Shown: positions 48,701 to 57,862, numbered from the stretch's first letter. The stretch is DNA of 64,000 nucleotides from Chitinophaga sp. (GCF_019236475.1 NZ_JAFAIX010000012.1:496001-560000), one strand, 5' to 3'. Made by a program: numbers and translations. The notes: generated by a model from the letters alone, not told the origin.

Positions 48701-51682
48701 TTATTTCAACATGGCTTCATAAAAAACATCCATCATTTTACCACGGGTATTCAATACTGATAATTTCGTATTGGCGCCACCGTTAGGATATACGCGGTTG
48801 CTGAGGAAAATGAAAGCCATTCCTGTTGAAGGATCTGCCCAAACGCAAGTACCTGTAAATCCTGTATGGCCGAACACCGCACCCGTTGCATAACGTGAAG
48901 GATAAGGATCCGTACGACTAGCATTATTCTTTTCTGTTTTATCAAATCCAAGTCCACGGCGACTAATATTACTAGCATAACCAGTGAATAAGTCTACCGT
49001 TTCTGGTTTGAAATATTGCTTACCGTTGAAGGTTCCTTTATTCAGGAGCATTTGAAAAATCACACCTAAATCATGCGCATCAGAAAATAGTCCTGCATGG
49101 CCGGCTACACCGCCAAACATAGCAGCGGTAGGGTCGTGCACATCACCACGAAGTAGTTGTCTTCTATAGGTAAATTCATTTTCTGTAGGCACAATCTGCG
49201 ACAGCGGGAAACGATCTCTTGGCAGAAAGCCCGTAGTTTCCAGTCCTAACGGCGTATAGAAAGTTTCCTGTACATATTCATTCAATGGTTTGCCAGACAG
49301 TTGCTCTACAATGCGTCCCAGGAAAAGGAAATCCAAATCGCTGTAAACATAGCCCTGTGCAGGCGTCAGTTTACTATCGAGGATTTTTCTCCAGAGGGTA
49401 TCCTTGTAGGTGTCCATCAAGTAAAGCCCTTCCGCAACACGTGTATTGAAACCTGTACTAGGAACGTTGTGAAAGATAGTGCTGTCCGGCACTCCGGCAG
49501 CATTCACGAGTTCTTTGTAGAACGGAATATAAGGTACCAATCCTGCTTGATGCAAGAGGATATCCCGCACTTTCAGCTTTGCTTTATCTGAACCTTGTGT
49601 AAAAGGTAAATATGTACCTAAGGTTTCGTCCAACTGTAATCGGCCTTCATCATAGAGTTTCATGATGGAAATCGTAGTAGCACAAACTTTCGTAACAGAG
49701 GCCAGATCATAGATAGATTTAGGCATCACCGGTTCACGACGGTTATATTCGTAATGGCCGTATACTCTGTTGAAAATTACTTTTCCATTTTTTACTGCCA
49801 GTACTTCACAGCCAGGCGCTGCACCATGCCCAATCATTTCATTGGCATAAGCATCTATTTTCAGGAGGGTCTGTGCATTCAGGCCTTCTGATTCAGGAGT
49901 AGCCATTGGCAATGTAGTGTACTGATTTAATTTATAAGTGACACCTGACCCTGATGGATAAGACGGACACACCGTTACAGGCAGCTTACCTTCTGGCGCT
50001 AATTTGCCGAAAAGGATATCAGCAGCCACTTTCTGCGTAGTGCTGTCGTCTTCATATGCAGCGAGAATATGTGGTGCTTCGCAGAAATATTGAATCGCAT
50101 ATGGATTACCAAATACCACGGTAGCAGATGGTAACTCCTGTTGCAATTGGCGGATAATCAGGCGTTGTGCAAGCGACAATCCGAAATTATTTGCCGGACG
50201 ACGACTATAGTTATGCACACTGATAATTACCGCTTTATAATCTCTGTGAATCCTAGAAACAATAGGTGCAATCTGCTCCACGCTCTGACGACCAGTGAAA
50301 ATAAATGCATCTGTACCTGGTTTCGCCGCTTTTACTGCATCAATGAAAGCATTGTTGGAATCCGCTCCTACTGCTACTACCGCAATTTTTTGTTGCGTTA
50401 CGGCTGGAGAGAATGGAATCAACTTATCATCATTGCTCAATAATGTGATGGCTTTTTCAGCAATTTTTCTACGCAGAGAATCAGTAGAAGCGTTAATGTC
50501 TTCCGTGATATTACGGGTATCAATTACCTGTGGTTTATTCAGGCCCAGTGCGTATTTAGCGCGGAGTACACGTTTCACGCGTTCGTCCACTTCGCTTTGC
50601 GTAATCAGTCCTTTTTTAATGCCTTTGCGAATAGCGTCTATGCTACCTTTTGCAGTGGAAGGAAGGATCATCAGGTCGTTGCCCGCGAGGAGCGACTGCA
50701 GCGATTCCTGGCCATTGGTATAAAATTTCGCGATGCCTTTCATTTCCAGTGCATCCGTGATCGTTAATCCTTTGAAGCCCAGTTCTTCTCGCAGCAGTTT
50801 AGTGACTGCTTTGTGGGAAATAGAAGTAGGCGTATTAGGTTTATTATCGATGGCAGGAATGTAGAGATGACCGATCATGATAGACTGCACACCGGCTGCA
50901 ATAGCGGCGCGGAAAGGATACAGCTCTAGCGAATCCAACTGTTGCCGTGTTTTGTTGATGGTAGGCAAGTCCAAGTGAGAATCCACATTGGTATCTCCAT
51001 GCCCAGGGAAATGTTTCGCGTTGGCCATGATTCCGTTGTCCTGCATACCCTTTATGGTGGCTACTCCCAGACGGGCAACCTGGTATTTATCTTCTCCGTA
51101 GGAGCGATCATTGATAACCGGGTTATTCGGGTTATTATTCACATCCATATCGGGCGCATAGTCGACATGTATGCCGATGCGTCTGCACTGTTCTGCCAGG
51201 ACTTTTCCATATGCATAAGCCAGTGCGGTATCTCTGGTAGCACCGAGCATCATATTTCTAGGCAGAGAGATCACGCTGTCTAGTCGCATGCCAAGGCCCC
51301 ATTCTCCATCAATGGATACGAGCAGTGGCACTTTGGAAATAGATTGATAATAGTTAGTAAGGTTGGCTTCTCGGATGGGTCCACCCTGAAAGAAGATGAC
51401 GCCACCTACTTTATTTTCCTGTATGTCTTTCACTACGGCGTTGACATGGTCTTGGCCCAGATTGGAGTGGGCGCGGATCACGATCAACTGTGCGATTCTT
51501 TCATCAGGTGTAAGCGAATTAAAAACGCTATCTGCCCATGCGGAGGCAGGGTCCTGTATTTGAATGGCATGTTCCGTTTTCTTTTTGTTTTTCTTTTTCG
51601 TGGGTGCGGAGAGCGGTACAGGCACCGCGCTCGCAGTCAACACCAGGCCTGTTAGTCCAGCAACCAGTAATTGTTTCATCAT
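48701..51682 (-). CDS. NagZ-like GH3 glycosidase fused to a class C beta-lactamase/PBP domain
   Basis: A 993-aa exported two-domain protein. After a signal peptide (LLVAGLTGLVLTASAVP) the N-terminal GH3 domain (about 50-400) has the NagZ signature KHFPGHGDTNVDSHLDLP and LTITDALEMKGIA. A connecting GH3 C-domain-like region (about 400-600) follows. The C-terminal serine hydrolase (about 620-990) has SxxK in LASVTKVCATT, a YSD motif in GYVYSDLDFLFLG and HTG in FGHTGFTGTCVW. Substrates are probably beta-N-acetylglucosaminides of cell-wall muropeptides, with the second domain acting on peptide or ester bonds. The combination occurs in Bacteroidota. Two start Met codons (51682, 51679) are equivalent. 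Confidence 0.9.
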   Translation of the reverse strand: MMKQLLVAGLTGLVLTASAVPVPLSAPTKKKNKKKTEHAIQIQDPASAWADSVFNSLTPDERIAQLIVIRAHSNLGQDHVNAVVKDIQENKVGGVIFFQGGPIREANLTNYYQSISKVPLLVSIDGEWGLGMRLDSVISLPRNMMLGATRDTALAYAYGKVLAEQCRRIGIHVDYAPDMDVNNNPNNPVINDRSYGEDKYQVARLGVATIKGMQDNGIMANAKHFPGHGDTNVDSHLDLPTINKTRQQLDSLELYPFRAAIAAGVQSIMIGHLYIPAIDNKPNTPTSISHKAVTKLLREELGFKGLTITDALEMKGIAKFYTNGQESLQSLLAGNDLMILPSTAKGSIDAIRKGIKKGLITQSEVDERVKRVLRAKYALGLNKPQVIDTRNITEDINASTDSLRRKIAEKAITLLSNDDKLIPFSPAVTQQKIAVVAVGADSNNAFIDAVKAAKPGTDAFIFTGRQSVEQIAPIVSRIHRDYKAVIISVHNYSRRPANNFGLSLAQRLIIRQLQQELPSATVVFGNPYAIQYFCEAPHILAAYEDDSTTQKVAADILFGKLAPEGKLPVTVCPSYPSGSGVTYKLNQYTTLPMATPESEGLNAQTLLKIDAYANEMIGHGAAPGCEVLAVKNGKVIFNRVYGHYEYNRREPVMPKSIYDLASVTKVCATTISIMKLYDEGRLQLDETLGTYLPFTQGSDKAKLKVRDILLHQAGLVPYIPFYKELVNAAGVPDSTIFHNVPSTGFNTRVAEGLYLMDTYKDTLWRKILDSKLTPAQGYVYSDLDFLFLGRIVEQLSGKPLNEYVQETFYTPLGLETTGFLPRDRFPLSQIVPTENEFTYRRQLLRGDVHDPTAAMFGGVAGHAGLFSDAHDLGVIFQMLLNKGTFNGKQYFKPETVDLFTGYASNISRRGLGFDKTEKNNASRTDPYPSRYATGAVFGHTGFTGTCVWADPSTGMAFIFLSNRVYPNGGANTKLSVLNTRGKMMDVFYEAMLK

Positions 51683-51912
51683 GTCATAAACTTACAAATT
51701 CTGGAGAACTAAATCCAGTGGCAATCAACTAATTATTAATAATAATTATATGATTTTGTCGAATAGGAAGTTTCTTATTAAATTTAAGATATACCATTGA
51801 AGATATTTTATAGATTTCACTGCGAAATTGAAATGTGTTTAGTATTCTTTGAAAAATTTTTAAATTTTTTAATCAATTGTATTTTTAATTACCAATACAT
51901 TCAATTGTTTGT

Positions 51913-51920
51913 TATATTTG
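51913..51920 (+). promoter_or_regulatory. -7 promoter element (TATATTTG) for adk
   Basis: Exact TAnnTTTG, 37 nt before the adk ATG in an AT-rich 275-nt gap that otherwise shows no feature. Confidence 0.6.
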
Positions 51921-51957
51921 CACTCTTGCGAGTTTAGTAAGTAAGATTAATTTAAAC

Positions 51958-52545
51958 ATGGTCAATCTCATTTTATTTGGCCCTCCCGGTAGCGGCAAGG
52001 GTACACAAAGTGCTAAGATTATTGAAAAATACGGGCTGCTTCACCTGTCTACTGGCGATTTACTTCGTTATGAGATTGGTAACAAGACTCCTTTAGGTCT
52101 GGAAGCGCAGAAGTTCATGGACCAGGGTTTACTGGTACCTGATGAAGTAGTAATTGGTATGATCAGTTCTAAGCTGGATGCCAATCCCGAAGCCCGCGGA
52201 TTTATCTTTGATGGCTTTCCTCGTACTACAGCTCAGGCAGAAGCGCTGGACAAATTGCTGTCCCTGAAGAAAACAGCGATCTCCGTAGTGCTTTCCCTGG
52301 AAGTACCGGAAGAAGAGTTAATTAAACGTCTGCTCAACCGTGGTCTTACTTCCGGTCGTAGCGACGATGCTTCAGAAGATGTAGTGAAAGCTCGCATTGT
52401 AGAATATCATAATAAAACTGCCCCTGTAGCAGACCATTACGCTAAATTTGGCAAGTTTAAGAAGATCAAAGGCGACGGTACCGTTGAAGAGATCTTCGAT
52501 TTATTGTCAAAAGAAATCGACGAACTGCTGGGGGAGAAGGTATAG
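51958..52545 (+). CDS. adk: Adenylate kinase
   Basis: A 195-aa nucleotide kinase. The P-loop FGPPGSGKGTQSA is at residues about 7-19, the AMP-binding HLSTGDLLR near 29, the FDGFPRT motif near 80 and the short LID region GLTSGRSDD near 125. The lid is the short form without a zinc finger. It interconverts ATP + AMP and 2 ADP in the cytosol. obg starts 163 nt downstream; a long inverted repeat lies between. Length is normal for the short-lid type. Confidence 0.96.
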   Translation: MVNLILFGPPGSGKGTQSAKIIEKYGLLHLSTGDLLRYEIGNKTPLGLEAQKFMDQGLLVPDEVVIGMISSKLDANPEARGFIFDGFPRTTAQAEALDKLLSLKKTAISVVLSLEVPEEELIKRLLNRGLTSGRSDDASEDVVKARIVEYHNKTAPVADHYAKFGKFKKIKGDGTVEEIFDLLSKEIDELLGEKV

Positions 52546-52581
52546 ACCCGCACGGGTAAAGGCTTTCAACAACTTATATAC

Positions 52582-52657
52582 AACGCAAAGATTGTTGGTA
52601 TGCGGCATTTAGCACCTAGAAATGTGCTATTTACGTAAACTTCACGATCTTTGCGTT
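52582..52657. repeat. Nested inverted repeat with CGCAAAGAT arms between adk and obg
   Basis: AACGCAAAGAT (52582-52592) is the exact complement of ATCTTTGCGTT (52647-52657). Inside, TAGCAC/GTGCTA (52610-52615 / 52624-52629) forms the apex. The right arm contains GATCTTTG, a near -7 box. The arm motif is the same CGCAAAG seen at 41234-41490. Confidence 0.55.
52646..52653 (+). promoter_or_regulatory. Candidate -7 (GATCTTTG) for obg, in the repeat's right arm
   Basis: One-base variant of TAnnTTTG, 56 nt upstream of the GTG start. It lies inside the inverted repeat 52582-52657, so it may be a by-product of the repeat. Confidence 0.3.
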
Positions 52658-52708
52658 TTATTTTGTGGCGGTATCAAGGGATACTGCCTTTTAAAATCAA
52701 GGTCAAAA

Positions 52709-53740
52709 GTGGAAAAAGCGAACTTCGTAGATTATATCCGTGTATTTTGTAAGTCAGGTAAAGGCGGCGCCGGTAGCATGCACTTCATGCGTACCAAATT
52801 CAATGCGCAAGCAGGTCCCGACGGTGGTGATGGTGGCCGAGGAGGTCATATCATCCTCCGCGGAAACCAGCAGCTATGGACCTTACTCCACCTTCGCTGG
52901 CACAAAATGCTGATAGCCGAAAATGGAGAAAATGGTAGCGGCGATAACTGTACCGGACGTTTCGGAGAGGATATCATCATCGAAGTACCGCTGGGAACTG
53001 TGGCCCGCGATGAAGAAACCGGCGAAGTAGAAGCCGAAATCCTCCACGATGGCCAGGAATTAATCTGGCTCCCTGGAGGTCAGGGTGGTAAAGGAAATGC
53101 TTACTTTAAATCCGCTACCAACCAAACCCCTGAATATGCCCAACCAGGTATGCAAGGTATCGAAGGCTGGAAAGTCGTAGAACTGAAAGTACTGGCGGAC
53201 GTAGGACTCGTAGGATTCCCGAATGCTGGAAAATCTACCCTCCTTTCAGCCATTACTGCTGCAAAACCTAAAGTGGCAGACTACGCGTTTACTACCCTTA
53301 CACCACAACTGGGCATGGTGGACTATCGCGATAACAAATCATTCTGTATCGCCGACCTGCCAGGTATCATCGAAGGCGCACACGAAGGGAAAGGCCTCGG
53401 CCACCGCTTCTTACGCCATATCGAAAGAAACTCTGTACTACTATTCCTCATTCCTGCAGACAGTGCCGATCACCGCAAAGAATTCGAGGTGCTCGTCAGT
53501 GAACTGGAACAATATAATCCTGAATTGCTCGACAAACAGTTCCTCCTGGCCATCAGCAAAAGCGATATGCTGGACGATGAACTGAAAGATGCTATCTCTG
53601 CCGAATTACCGGAAGAAGTACCGCATGTTTTCATTTCCTCCGTTACGAACCAGGGCCTGACTGAACTGAAAGACATTCTCTGGAGTGCCCTGTCGGATGC
53701 CAACAAAATGGAAAGTCCTAACCAGACCGATGCCGAATAA
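52709..53740 (+). CDS. obg: GTPase Obg/CgtA
   Basis: A 343-aa GTPase. The start is GTG 52709 (VEKANFVDYIRV), matching the normal Obg N-terminus; the upstream in-frame ATG at 52622 would add 29 cysteine-rich residues before the domain. The glycine-rich Obg fold (KGGAGSMHFMR, GPDGGDGGRGGHI) is followed by the G domain: GFPNAGKSTLLSA (about 167), DLPGIIEGAHEGKGLGHRFL and SKSD (NKxD-type). It links nucleotide state to 50S assembly and growth. The short C-terminus lacks an extended OCT domain. Confidence 0.94.
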   Translation: MEKANFVDYIRVFCKSGKGGAGSMHFMRTKFNAQAGPDGGDGGRGGHIILRGNQQLWTLLHLRWHKMLIAENGENGSGDNCTGRFGEDIIIEVPLGTVARDEETGEVEAEILHDGQELIWLPGGQGGKGNAYFKSATNQTPEYAQPGMQGIEGWKVVELKVLADVGLVGFPNAGKSTLLSAITAAKPKVADYAFTTLTPQLGMVDYRDNKSFCIADLPGIIEGAHEGKGLGHRFLRHIERNSVLLFLIPADSADHRKEFEVLVSELEQYNPELLDKQFLLAISKSDMLDDELKDAISAELPEEVPHVFISSVTNQGLTELKDILWSALSDANKMESPNQTDAE

Positions 53741-53800
53741 CTGTTGCAGACAACGAGGATCATAAAACTAATCCTGTAAAGTTTTATATTCCCCCGTATC

Positions 53801-54520
53801 ATGAGAACTTACTTCCTGATGGCAGCCCTATTGCCAGCATTCTATGCCTGCCATTCGCCCGCCGTTTCCAAGAAGAACAGGCCGGTACAAATCGATACTA
53901 TGGAACTGGTAGCCCCACCCGATAACATGGCTACCAGGGTCGCTTCCAATGAAGTGTCTGTTGCTAAAACAGATAGCACTACGTATATCCGTTTCGGTAG
54001 CTCATACCTATCGCTCGACTGGCTGGAACCCACGCCAGGTATGAATGATTTCGAATTGCATCCGGATACCATTTATCTCACCCTCCAGCATCCACATACC
54101 CTGGAAGGCCAGATGTTAACAATTACCTCCACCGGAAATGCACGCCTGAACGTAGCACAGCGTTATGAGACTACTGCTATCCTCACCTTCAAACAGGTGC
54201 ATGTGCTTAAACATTGGAAACATTATATTTCTGATTGGGAAGCATTGAAACCGGAAGCAGATAACTTTTTCATCTGTAAAAAATATTCCGCAGAACAAAG
54301 ACGCAGCTTCCCTCCTAGCACGATCGAAGAGCTAAAGGATTACGTTTATCACCATCTTGGAAAGGAGGCTTCTGCTGGCATTATGGGAATAACCAATATC
54401 GCGGATATTCCTACTAAAGTGGTGATCTCCCGGTACTACTTGAAAATTACAGGTTTGTTGCAACATAGTTCGGAGAACATCAACAAACTATTGATCATTG
54501 ATGTGCCCATTAAACAATAA
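53801..54520 (+). CDS. Hypothetical lipoprotein
   Basis: A 239-aa protein. The signal peptide (MRTYFLMAALLPAFYAC) ends in lipobox Cys17. The mature chain alternates beta-like segments and charged loops (TYIRFGSSYLSLDWLEPT, DTIYLTLQHPHTL, ILTFKQVHVLKHWKHYI). No catalytic residues or named family are recognised. It starts 60 nt after obg and lies upstream of a further lipoprotein (33 nt). The three genes 53801-55980 form a possible unit. Function unknown. Confidence 0.68.
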   Translation: MRTYFLMAALLPAFYACHSPAVSKKNRPVQIDTMELVAPPDNMATRVASNEVSVAKTDSTTYIRFGSSYLSLDWLEPTPGMNDFELHPDTIYLTLQHPHTLEGQMLTITSTGNARLNVAQRYETTAILTFKQVHVLKHWKHYISDWEALKPEADNFFICKKYSAEQRRSFPPSTIEELKDYVYHHLGKEASAGIMGITNIADIPTKVVISRYYLKITGLLQHSSENINKLLIIDVPIKQ

Positions 54521-54553
54521 CAGATTTTATATTTACTGAAAATATATATCCTT

Positions 54554-55327
54554 ATGACTCGTATGCTCTGCATATTCGCCATTAGCTTCCTCCTCCTGCA
54601 AGCTTGTAAAACAGGCAATAATGGCACTACGGAAGAAACAAAGAAATCAACCTCAGATACTGCTGGTGCTTATGCACTGGTAGGCTCTTACAAAGGTGAT
54701 TTTGGCGGCGCTCCTATTTTTATCACGATCAATTTCTCCAATGGTAAACAGGCGGCCGGATATAATGTCCATAAAGGTTTACGCAGAAATATCAAGGGAG
54801 ATATTGCACATGATGGTTCCAACTGGGTACTCACCCTCACCGAACCAGGTGATAACCCTTATGACGGCAAGTTTACCATTACCTTCAATGCGGATGCTAG
54901 CAATGGTAGCGGTACCTGGACCCCCAACAACGCTAAAGCCACTTCTGAAAAGAAATTCCAACTGGAAAAATTCAATTCCCGTGCAGCCTATGAAATGGGT
55001 GCGAATTCACAATATCCGTTCCTTGGCTACTTCAGCGCTTATGAAAACGCCGGTTCTATTAGCTTTGAAGAAGATGGTACTGTAAAAATGACTTACTATC
55101 CGAAAGTAAATGATAGTACCCTCGCACAACAAGCCATTGAAGTAACTGGTAGCTGGTCCAATAATCCGCAACAACCGAAACTGGTGACCGTAAACTGGAA
55201 AACCAATAGCGGCTGGTCCCATAAGTCATCTCTATTCAACATTGAAATGGAAAAATCTGAAGGCAGCGATGAGTCTTATCTCTCTGCTATTGTATGCGAT
55301 AGTCTCAGATTTGTTCCTGGCCCATAG
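54554..55327 (+). CDS. Hypothetical lipoprotein
   Basis: A 257-aa protein with lipobox QAC (Cys18). The mature protein has two stretches that look like a repeated beta-barrel module: YALVGSYKGDFGGAPIFITI...KGDIAHDGSNWVLTLTEPG and SISFEEDGTVKMTYYPKV...VTGSWSNNPQQPKLVTVNW. A Thr/Lys linker follows the Cys. No named family is recognised; it may bind small hydrophobic or sugar ligands in the periplasm (guess). Its TAG stop shares a base with the GTG start of the next gene (55327). Confidence 0.66.
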   Translation: MTRMLCIFAISFLLLQACKTGNNGTTEETKKSTSDTAGAYALVGSYKGDFGGAPIFITINFSNGKQAAGYNVHKGLRRNIKGDIAHDGSNWVLTLTEPGDNPYDGKFTITFNADASNGSGTWTPNNAKATSEKKFQLEKFNSRAAYEMGANSQYPFLGYFSAYENAGSISFEEDGTVKMTYYPKVNDSTLAQQAIEVTGSWSNNPQQPKLVTVNWKTNSGWSHKSSLFNIEMEKSEGSDESYLSAIVCDSLRFVPGP

Positions 55328-55980
55328 TGAAGACGACAAAGAAAATATTATCCATTATTGCGGTAGGATTAATACTGTATAGCACTTGGCTAATGATACT
55401 GCTCAGTGTGCCCTACTTGGCGCTGGAGAGATATACTAATTTTCTCAAAACCAAGCAGTTGGCCTGGCATGTAATGGAATGGCGATTGAGCTTTTACATA
55501 CATGTATTTGTCAGTACTGCAGTATTGATTACTGGTTTATTGCAGTTCAGCAGTTATCTCCTTAAAAAATATCCGCGACTGCACCGGAATATAGGTAAAA
55601 CATATGCCTTCGTGGTAACCTTTATCAGTGGCCCTACTGGCCTGGTGATGGCTTTTTATGCCAATGGAGGTCTTTATGCGAGAATAAGTTTTGTAATACT
55701 TTCCGTACTCTGGATAGTCGTTACCGTTATAGGGTGGCGTAAGGCGCTGCAACGCCAATGGGAAGAACATTCCAACTGGATGCTGCGCAGTTATGCATTG
55801 ACCTTATCTGCGGTAACACTCCGATTCTATGCTTACGTATTGGGATTAATGCATATGCCGCTACGACCTGTAGCGGCATATGTCCTTATTTCGTGGCTCA
55901 GTTGGACGCTGAACCTTTTTGTTGTTGAATGTTATATCCGCTGGAAAACCCGTGGCAATCAACTTTTAGCGCAACGCTAA
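55327..55980 (+). CDS. DUF2306-type membrane protein
   Basis: A 217-aa integral membrane protein with six predicted helices. HVFVSTAVLITGLLQF, HRNIGKTYAFVVTFISGPTG and EEHSNWMLRSYALTLSAVTLR match the DUF2306 family, with conserved His and Arg residues facing the membrane. The start is GTG 55327, whose first base is the last base of the previous TAG stop. That arrangement suggests translational coupling. Its 3' end overlaps the convergent TPR gene by 15 nt. Function unknown; DUF2306 proteins sometimes relate to heme or cytochrome-like membrane chemistry. Confidence 0.8.
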   Translation: MKTTKKILSIIAVGLILYSTWLMILLSVPYLALERYTNFLKTKQLAWHVMEWRLSFYIHVFVSTAVLITGLLQFSSYLLKKYPRLHRNIGKTYAFVVTFISGPTGLVMAFYANGGLYARISFVILSVLWIVVTVIGWRKALQRQWEEHSNWMLRSYALTLSAVTLRFYAYVLGLMHMPLRPVAAYVLISWLSWTLNLFVVECYIRWKTRGNQLLAQR

Positions 55981-57078
55981 AGGCTCATTTGCTTTATGTA
56001 CAAAGTGACCATCTGCTGAGATGGAATAAAAATCCTTCTTGATTTCTGTACTAGATTTTTCTTTGTTCTCGTTGAAAGGTGTTTTGGTAACATCTTTCTC
56101 GTACTCCATTTTGTAAGCAGTAACGGTAATTTCACCGTTCGCATTCACCACTCCTACTTTATAAGGATCTTCATCCAATTGCTGTCCGGCAATCATCAGT
56201 TTGTCTATCAACTTACCAGAAGGCGCATAGCTCGCCAGGAAGTAATAAGGCCAGTTATAACCTTCTATCTCTTTATCATTTACAGCGTAGCAAACGGTTC
56301 TGAAAGTAGAATCACTTTTAATGAGACCCACATAATAGAAGGCGCTACCCGTTTCTCTTTCAAACTTGGCATTTCTCATTTCAGACACATACTTTTCAAA
56401 ATCGTAAGGGATATCTTTAAACTCCTGTTTGGTAGCGTATGATTTATCCAATGTAAGCGGGAAATTCACTTGTTTGAATCCTCTGTAATACATTGTCCAC
56501 TGCAGCTTTTCAGGATCTCCATGGCCACTGAGCGCTTCTTTCACGCTAGTGGTAAAGCGATAACTATTCTTCCTCAGATTGGCGAGATCTTTATCTTTCA
56601 TGATGTTATCCAAATTCGTATAGCCAAACTCTATAGCAGAAACCAAGTAGTACATTCCCTTCTCTTCATTGTTATCAAGTGAGTATGCACAAGCTTTGTT
56701 ATAGAGTAGTTTATGCAGTGGCGTATAGTTCAACTGTTCAGCCATATCAAAGGACTGGATGGCTTCTTTGTATTTTCCGCCGTCTAGCAGGGCATTTCCA
56801 AGCTCATAGTAAGCTTTGGCTTGCGGCTGTTTTAGAATAGAAGATTTGAACAAAGGAATACTCTGTCCTGCTTTCTTTTTATTACGATAAAGGTCCAGTG
56901 CTTCTAGGAATTCCTTTTCAGCATTCTTGTCTTTTGTTGTGGTTCCGGTAGCAGCGGCATGTACGGAGTCAATGTTGTACATGGAGTTTTCTGTAAGCCG
57001 GAACGATGATCCCTGGTTTCCCGCACCACCACAGGCAGATAACAGGCCAGCCAGTACAAACAAAGGCATAAAGCGCAT
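55966..57078 (-). CDS. TPR-repeat lipoprotein
   Basis: A 370-aa protein. ATG 57078 (MRFMPLFVLAGLLSAC) gives a lipobox Cys16; an in-frame TTG two codons upstream is not needed. TPR-like helical repeats run from about 60 to 170 (AYYELGNALLDGGKYKEAIQSFD, LYNKACAYSLDNNEEKGMYY). A beta-rich C-terminal half follows (about 200-350), with DSTFRTVCYAVNDKEI and YKVGVVNANGEITVTAYK. It is probably a periplasmic scaffold or binding lipoprotein; function unknown. Its 3' end overlaps the convergent gene by 15 nt through a palindrome. Confidence 0.78.
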   Translation of the reverse strand: MRFMPLFVLAGLLSACGGAGNQGSSFRLTENSMYNIDSVHAAATGTTTKDKNAEKEFLEALDLYRNKKKAGQSIPLFKSSILKQPQAKAYYELGNALLDGGKYKEAIQSFDMAEQLNYTPLHKLLYNKACAYSLDNNEEKGMYYLVSAIEFGYTNLDNIMKDKDLANLRKNSYRFTTSVKEALSGHGDPEKLQWTMYYRGFKQVNFPLTLDKSYATKQEFKDIPYDFEKYVSEMRNAKFERETGSAFYYVGLIKSDSTFRTVCYAVNDKEIEGYNWPYYFLASYAPSGKLIDKLMIAGQQLDEDPYKVGVVNANGEITVTAYKMEYEKDVTKTPFNENKEKSSTEIKKDFYSISADGHFVHKANEPLALR

Positions 57079-57216
57079 AGTCAATAGGATTTGAAAAATA
57101 AAGATACAGAAGTATCCTCAGCAAAAATTTGAATTTTCTATATGGAAATTTTATTCCCTTGCATCTAATTAAAGTAAGTTTTCCCTTTCTATCCACTGAC
57201 GAAAAACTAGCTCCTT

Positions 57217-57699
57217 ATGAATCAACTACATTATCAGCAATTTACGCACGAAGATGCCTTTATCGTAAGAAGCAATCTCGCTTCTAAATATGATGCTATC
57301 GGTACATTAGTTAAGTACTTTGCCATCATCACCGCGGTAGGATTTGCCCTGTTGTTGATCCGGGTAAACACAGTTCCCCCTATTTACTTCTTTTCCGCTA
57401 TGACACTAGCTTTCGTAGGATTCCTGTTATACTTTTGGTTTCATACGATCACGCACCTACGAAAAGATTTACGGGCTCGACAAAAAGCCGAATTTACCGC
57501 TAAAGTATTAGACAAGATAAGTTCAAGCGAGTTAGGTATGATGTCTCATTATCTTGTAGTAGATAATAATGTATTTGGTATCACGAGAGTAGATGTTACA
57601 CCCGAAATTTTTGATCAGATAGAAACCTTTTGTGTACTGAAACTGACTGTATCCCGTCATTCGGGCACATTCCTGGAATGTGAAGTAAAAGAAGACTAG
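57217..57699 (+). CDS. Small two-helix membrane protein
   Basis: A 160-aa protein with two membrane helices (about 32-48 and 55-75: YFAIITAVGFALLLI and FFSAMTLAFVGFLLYFW), then a cytosolic or periplasmic beta-rich domain (KVLDKISSSELGMMSHYLVVDNN near the middle). No family is recognised. Its stop codon ends 1 nt before the 3' end of the convergent tRNA-Thr gene on the minus strand, an unusually tight arrangement. It is divergent from the TPR lipoprotein gene. Confidence 0.65.
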   Translation: MNQLHYQQFTHEDAFIVRSNLASKYDAIGTLVKYFAIITAVGFALLLIRVNTVPPIYFFSAMTLAFVGFLLYFWFHTITHLRKDLRARQKAEFTAKVLDKISSSELGMMSHYLVVDNNVFGITRVDVTPEIFDQIETFCVLKLTVSRHSGTFLECEVKED

Positions 57700-57775
57700 T
57701 GGAGCCAACCATGGGACTCGAACCCACGACCTGCGATTTACGAAACCGCTGCTCTACCAACTAAGCTAGATTGGC
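57700..57775 (-). tRNA. tRNA-Thr (anticodon CGU)
   Basis: A 76-nt cloverleaf read on the minus strand. The acceptor GCCAATC pairs with GGTTGGC (one wobble), with discriminator U and encoded CCA. The D-arm contains AGCTTAGTTGGTAGAGC, the anticodon arm GCGGT-TTCGTAA-ATCGC has CGU at positions 34-36, and the T-arm has GTGGGTTCGAGTCCCAT. It reads ACG codons. It stands alone, 1 nt from the convergent coding sequence's stop. Confidence 0.95.
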
Positions 57776-57810
57776 TGATCATTGCTGTTTTATACAATTT
57801 AAATAAAAAA

Positions 57811-57836
57811 TACGGCAGTGCAAATGCACTGCCGTA
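57811..57836 (-). terminator. Intrinsic terminator of the GNAT gene
   Basis: Perfect 12-bp stem TACGGCAGTGCA/TGCACTGCCGTA with 2-nt centre. The A-run 57801-57810 gives the minus-strand T-run. It lies 26 nt past the stop at 57863. Confidence 0.88.
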
Positions 57837-57862
57837 AATCGTCGGTTTCGGGGTTGCGAATG

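Noticed and set aside
52622..52708. Upstream in-frame ATG for obg
   Set aside because: The 29 added residues are Cys/Leu-rich and overlap the inverted repeat; Obg proteins begin at the EKANFVDYI segment.
57691..57700. Possible tRNA pseudogene because the 3' end is 1 nt from a coding sequence
   Set aside because: All four stems pair, the anticodon loop and T-loop are standard and CCA is encoded, so the gene is intact.
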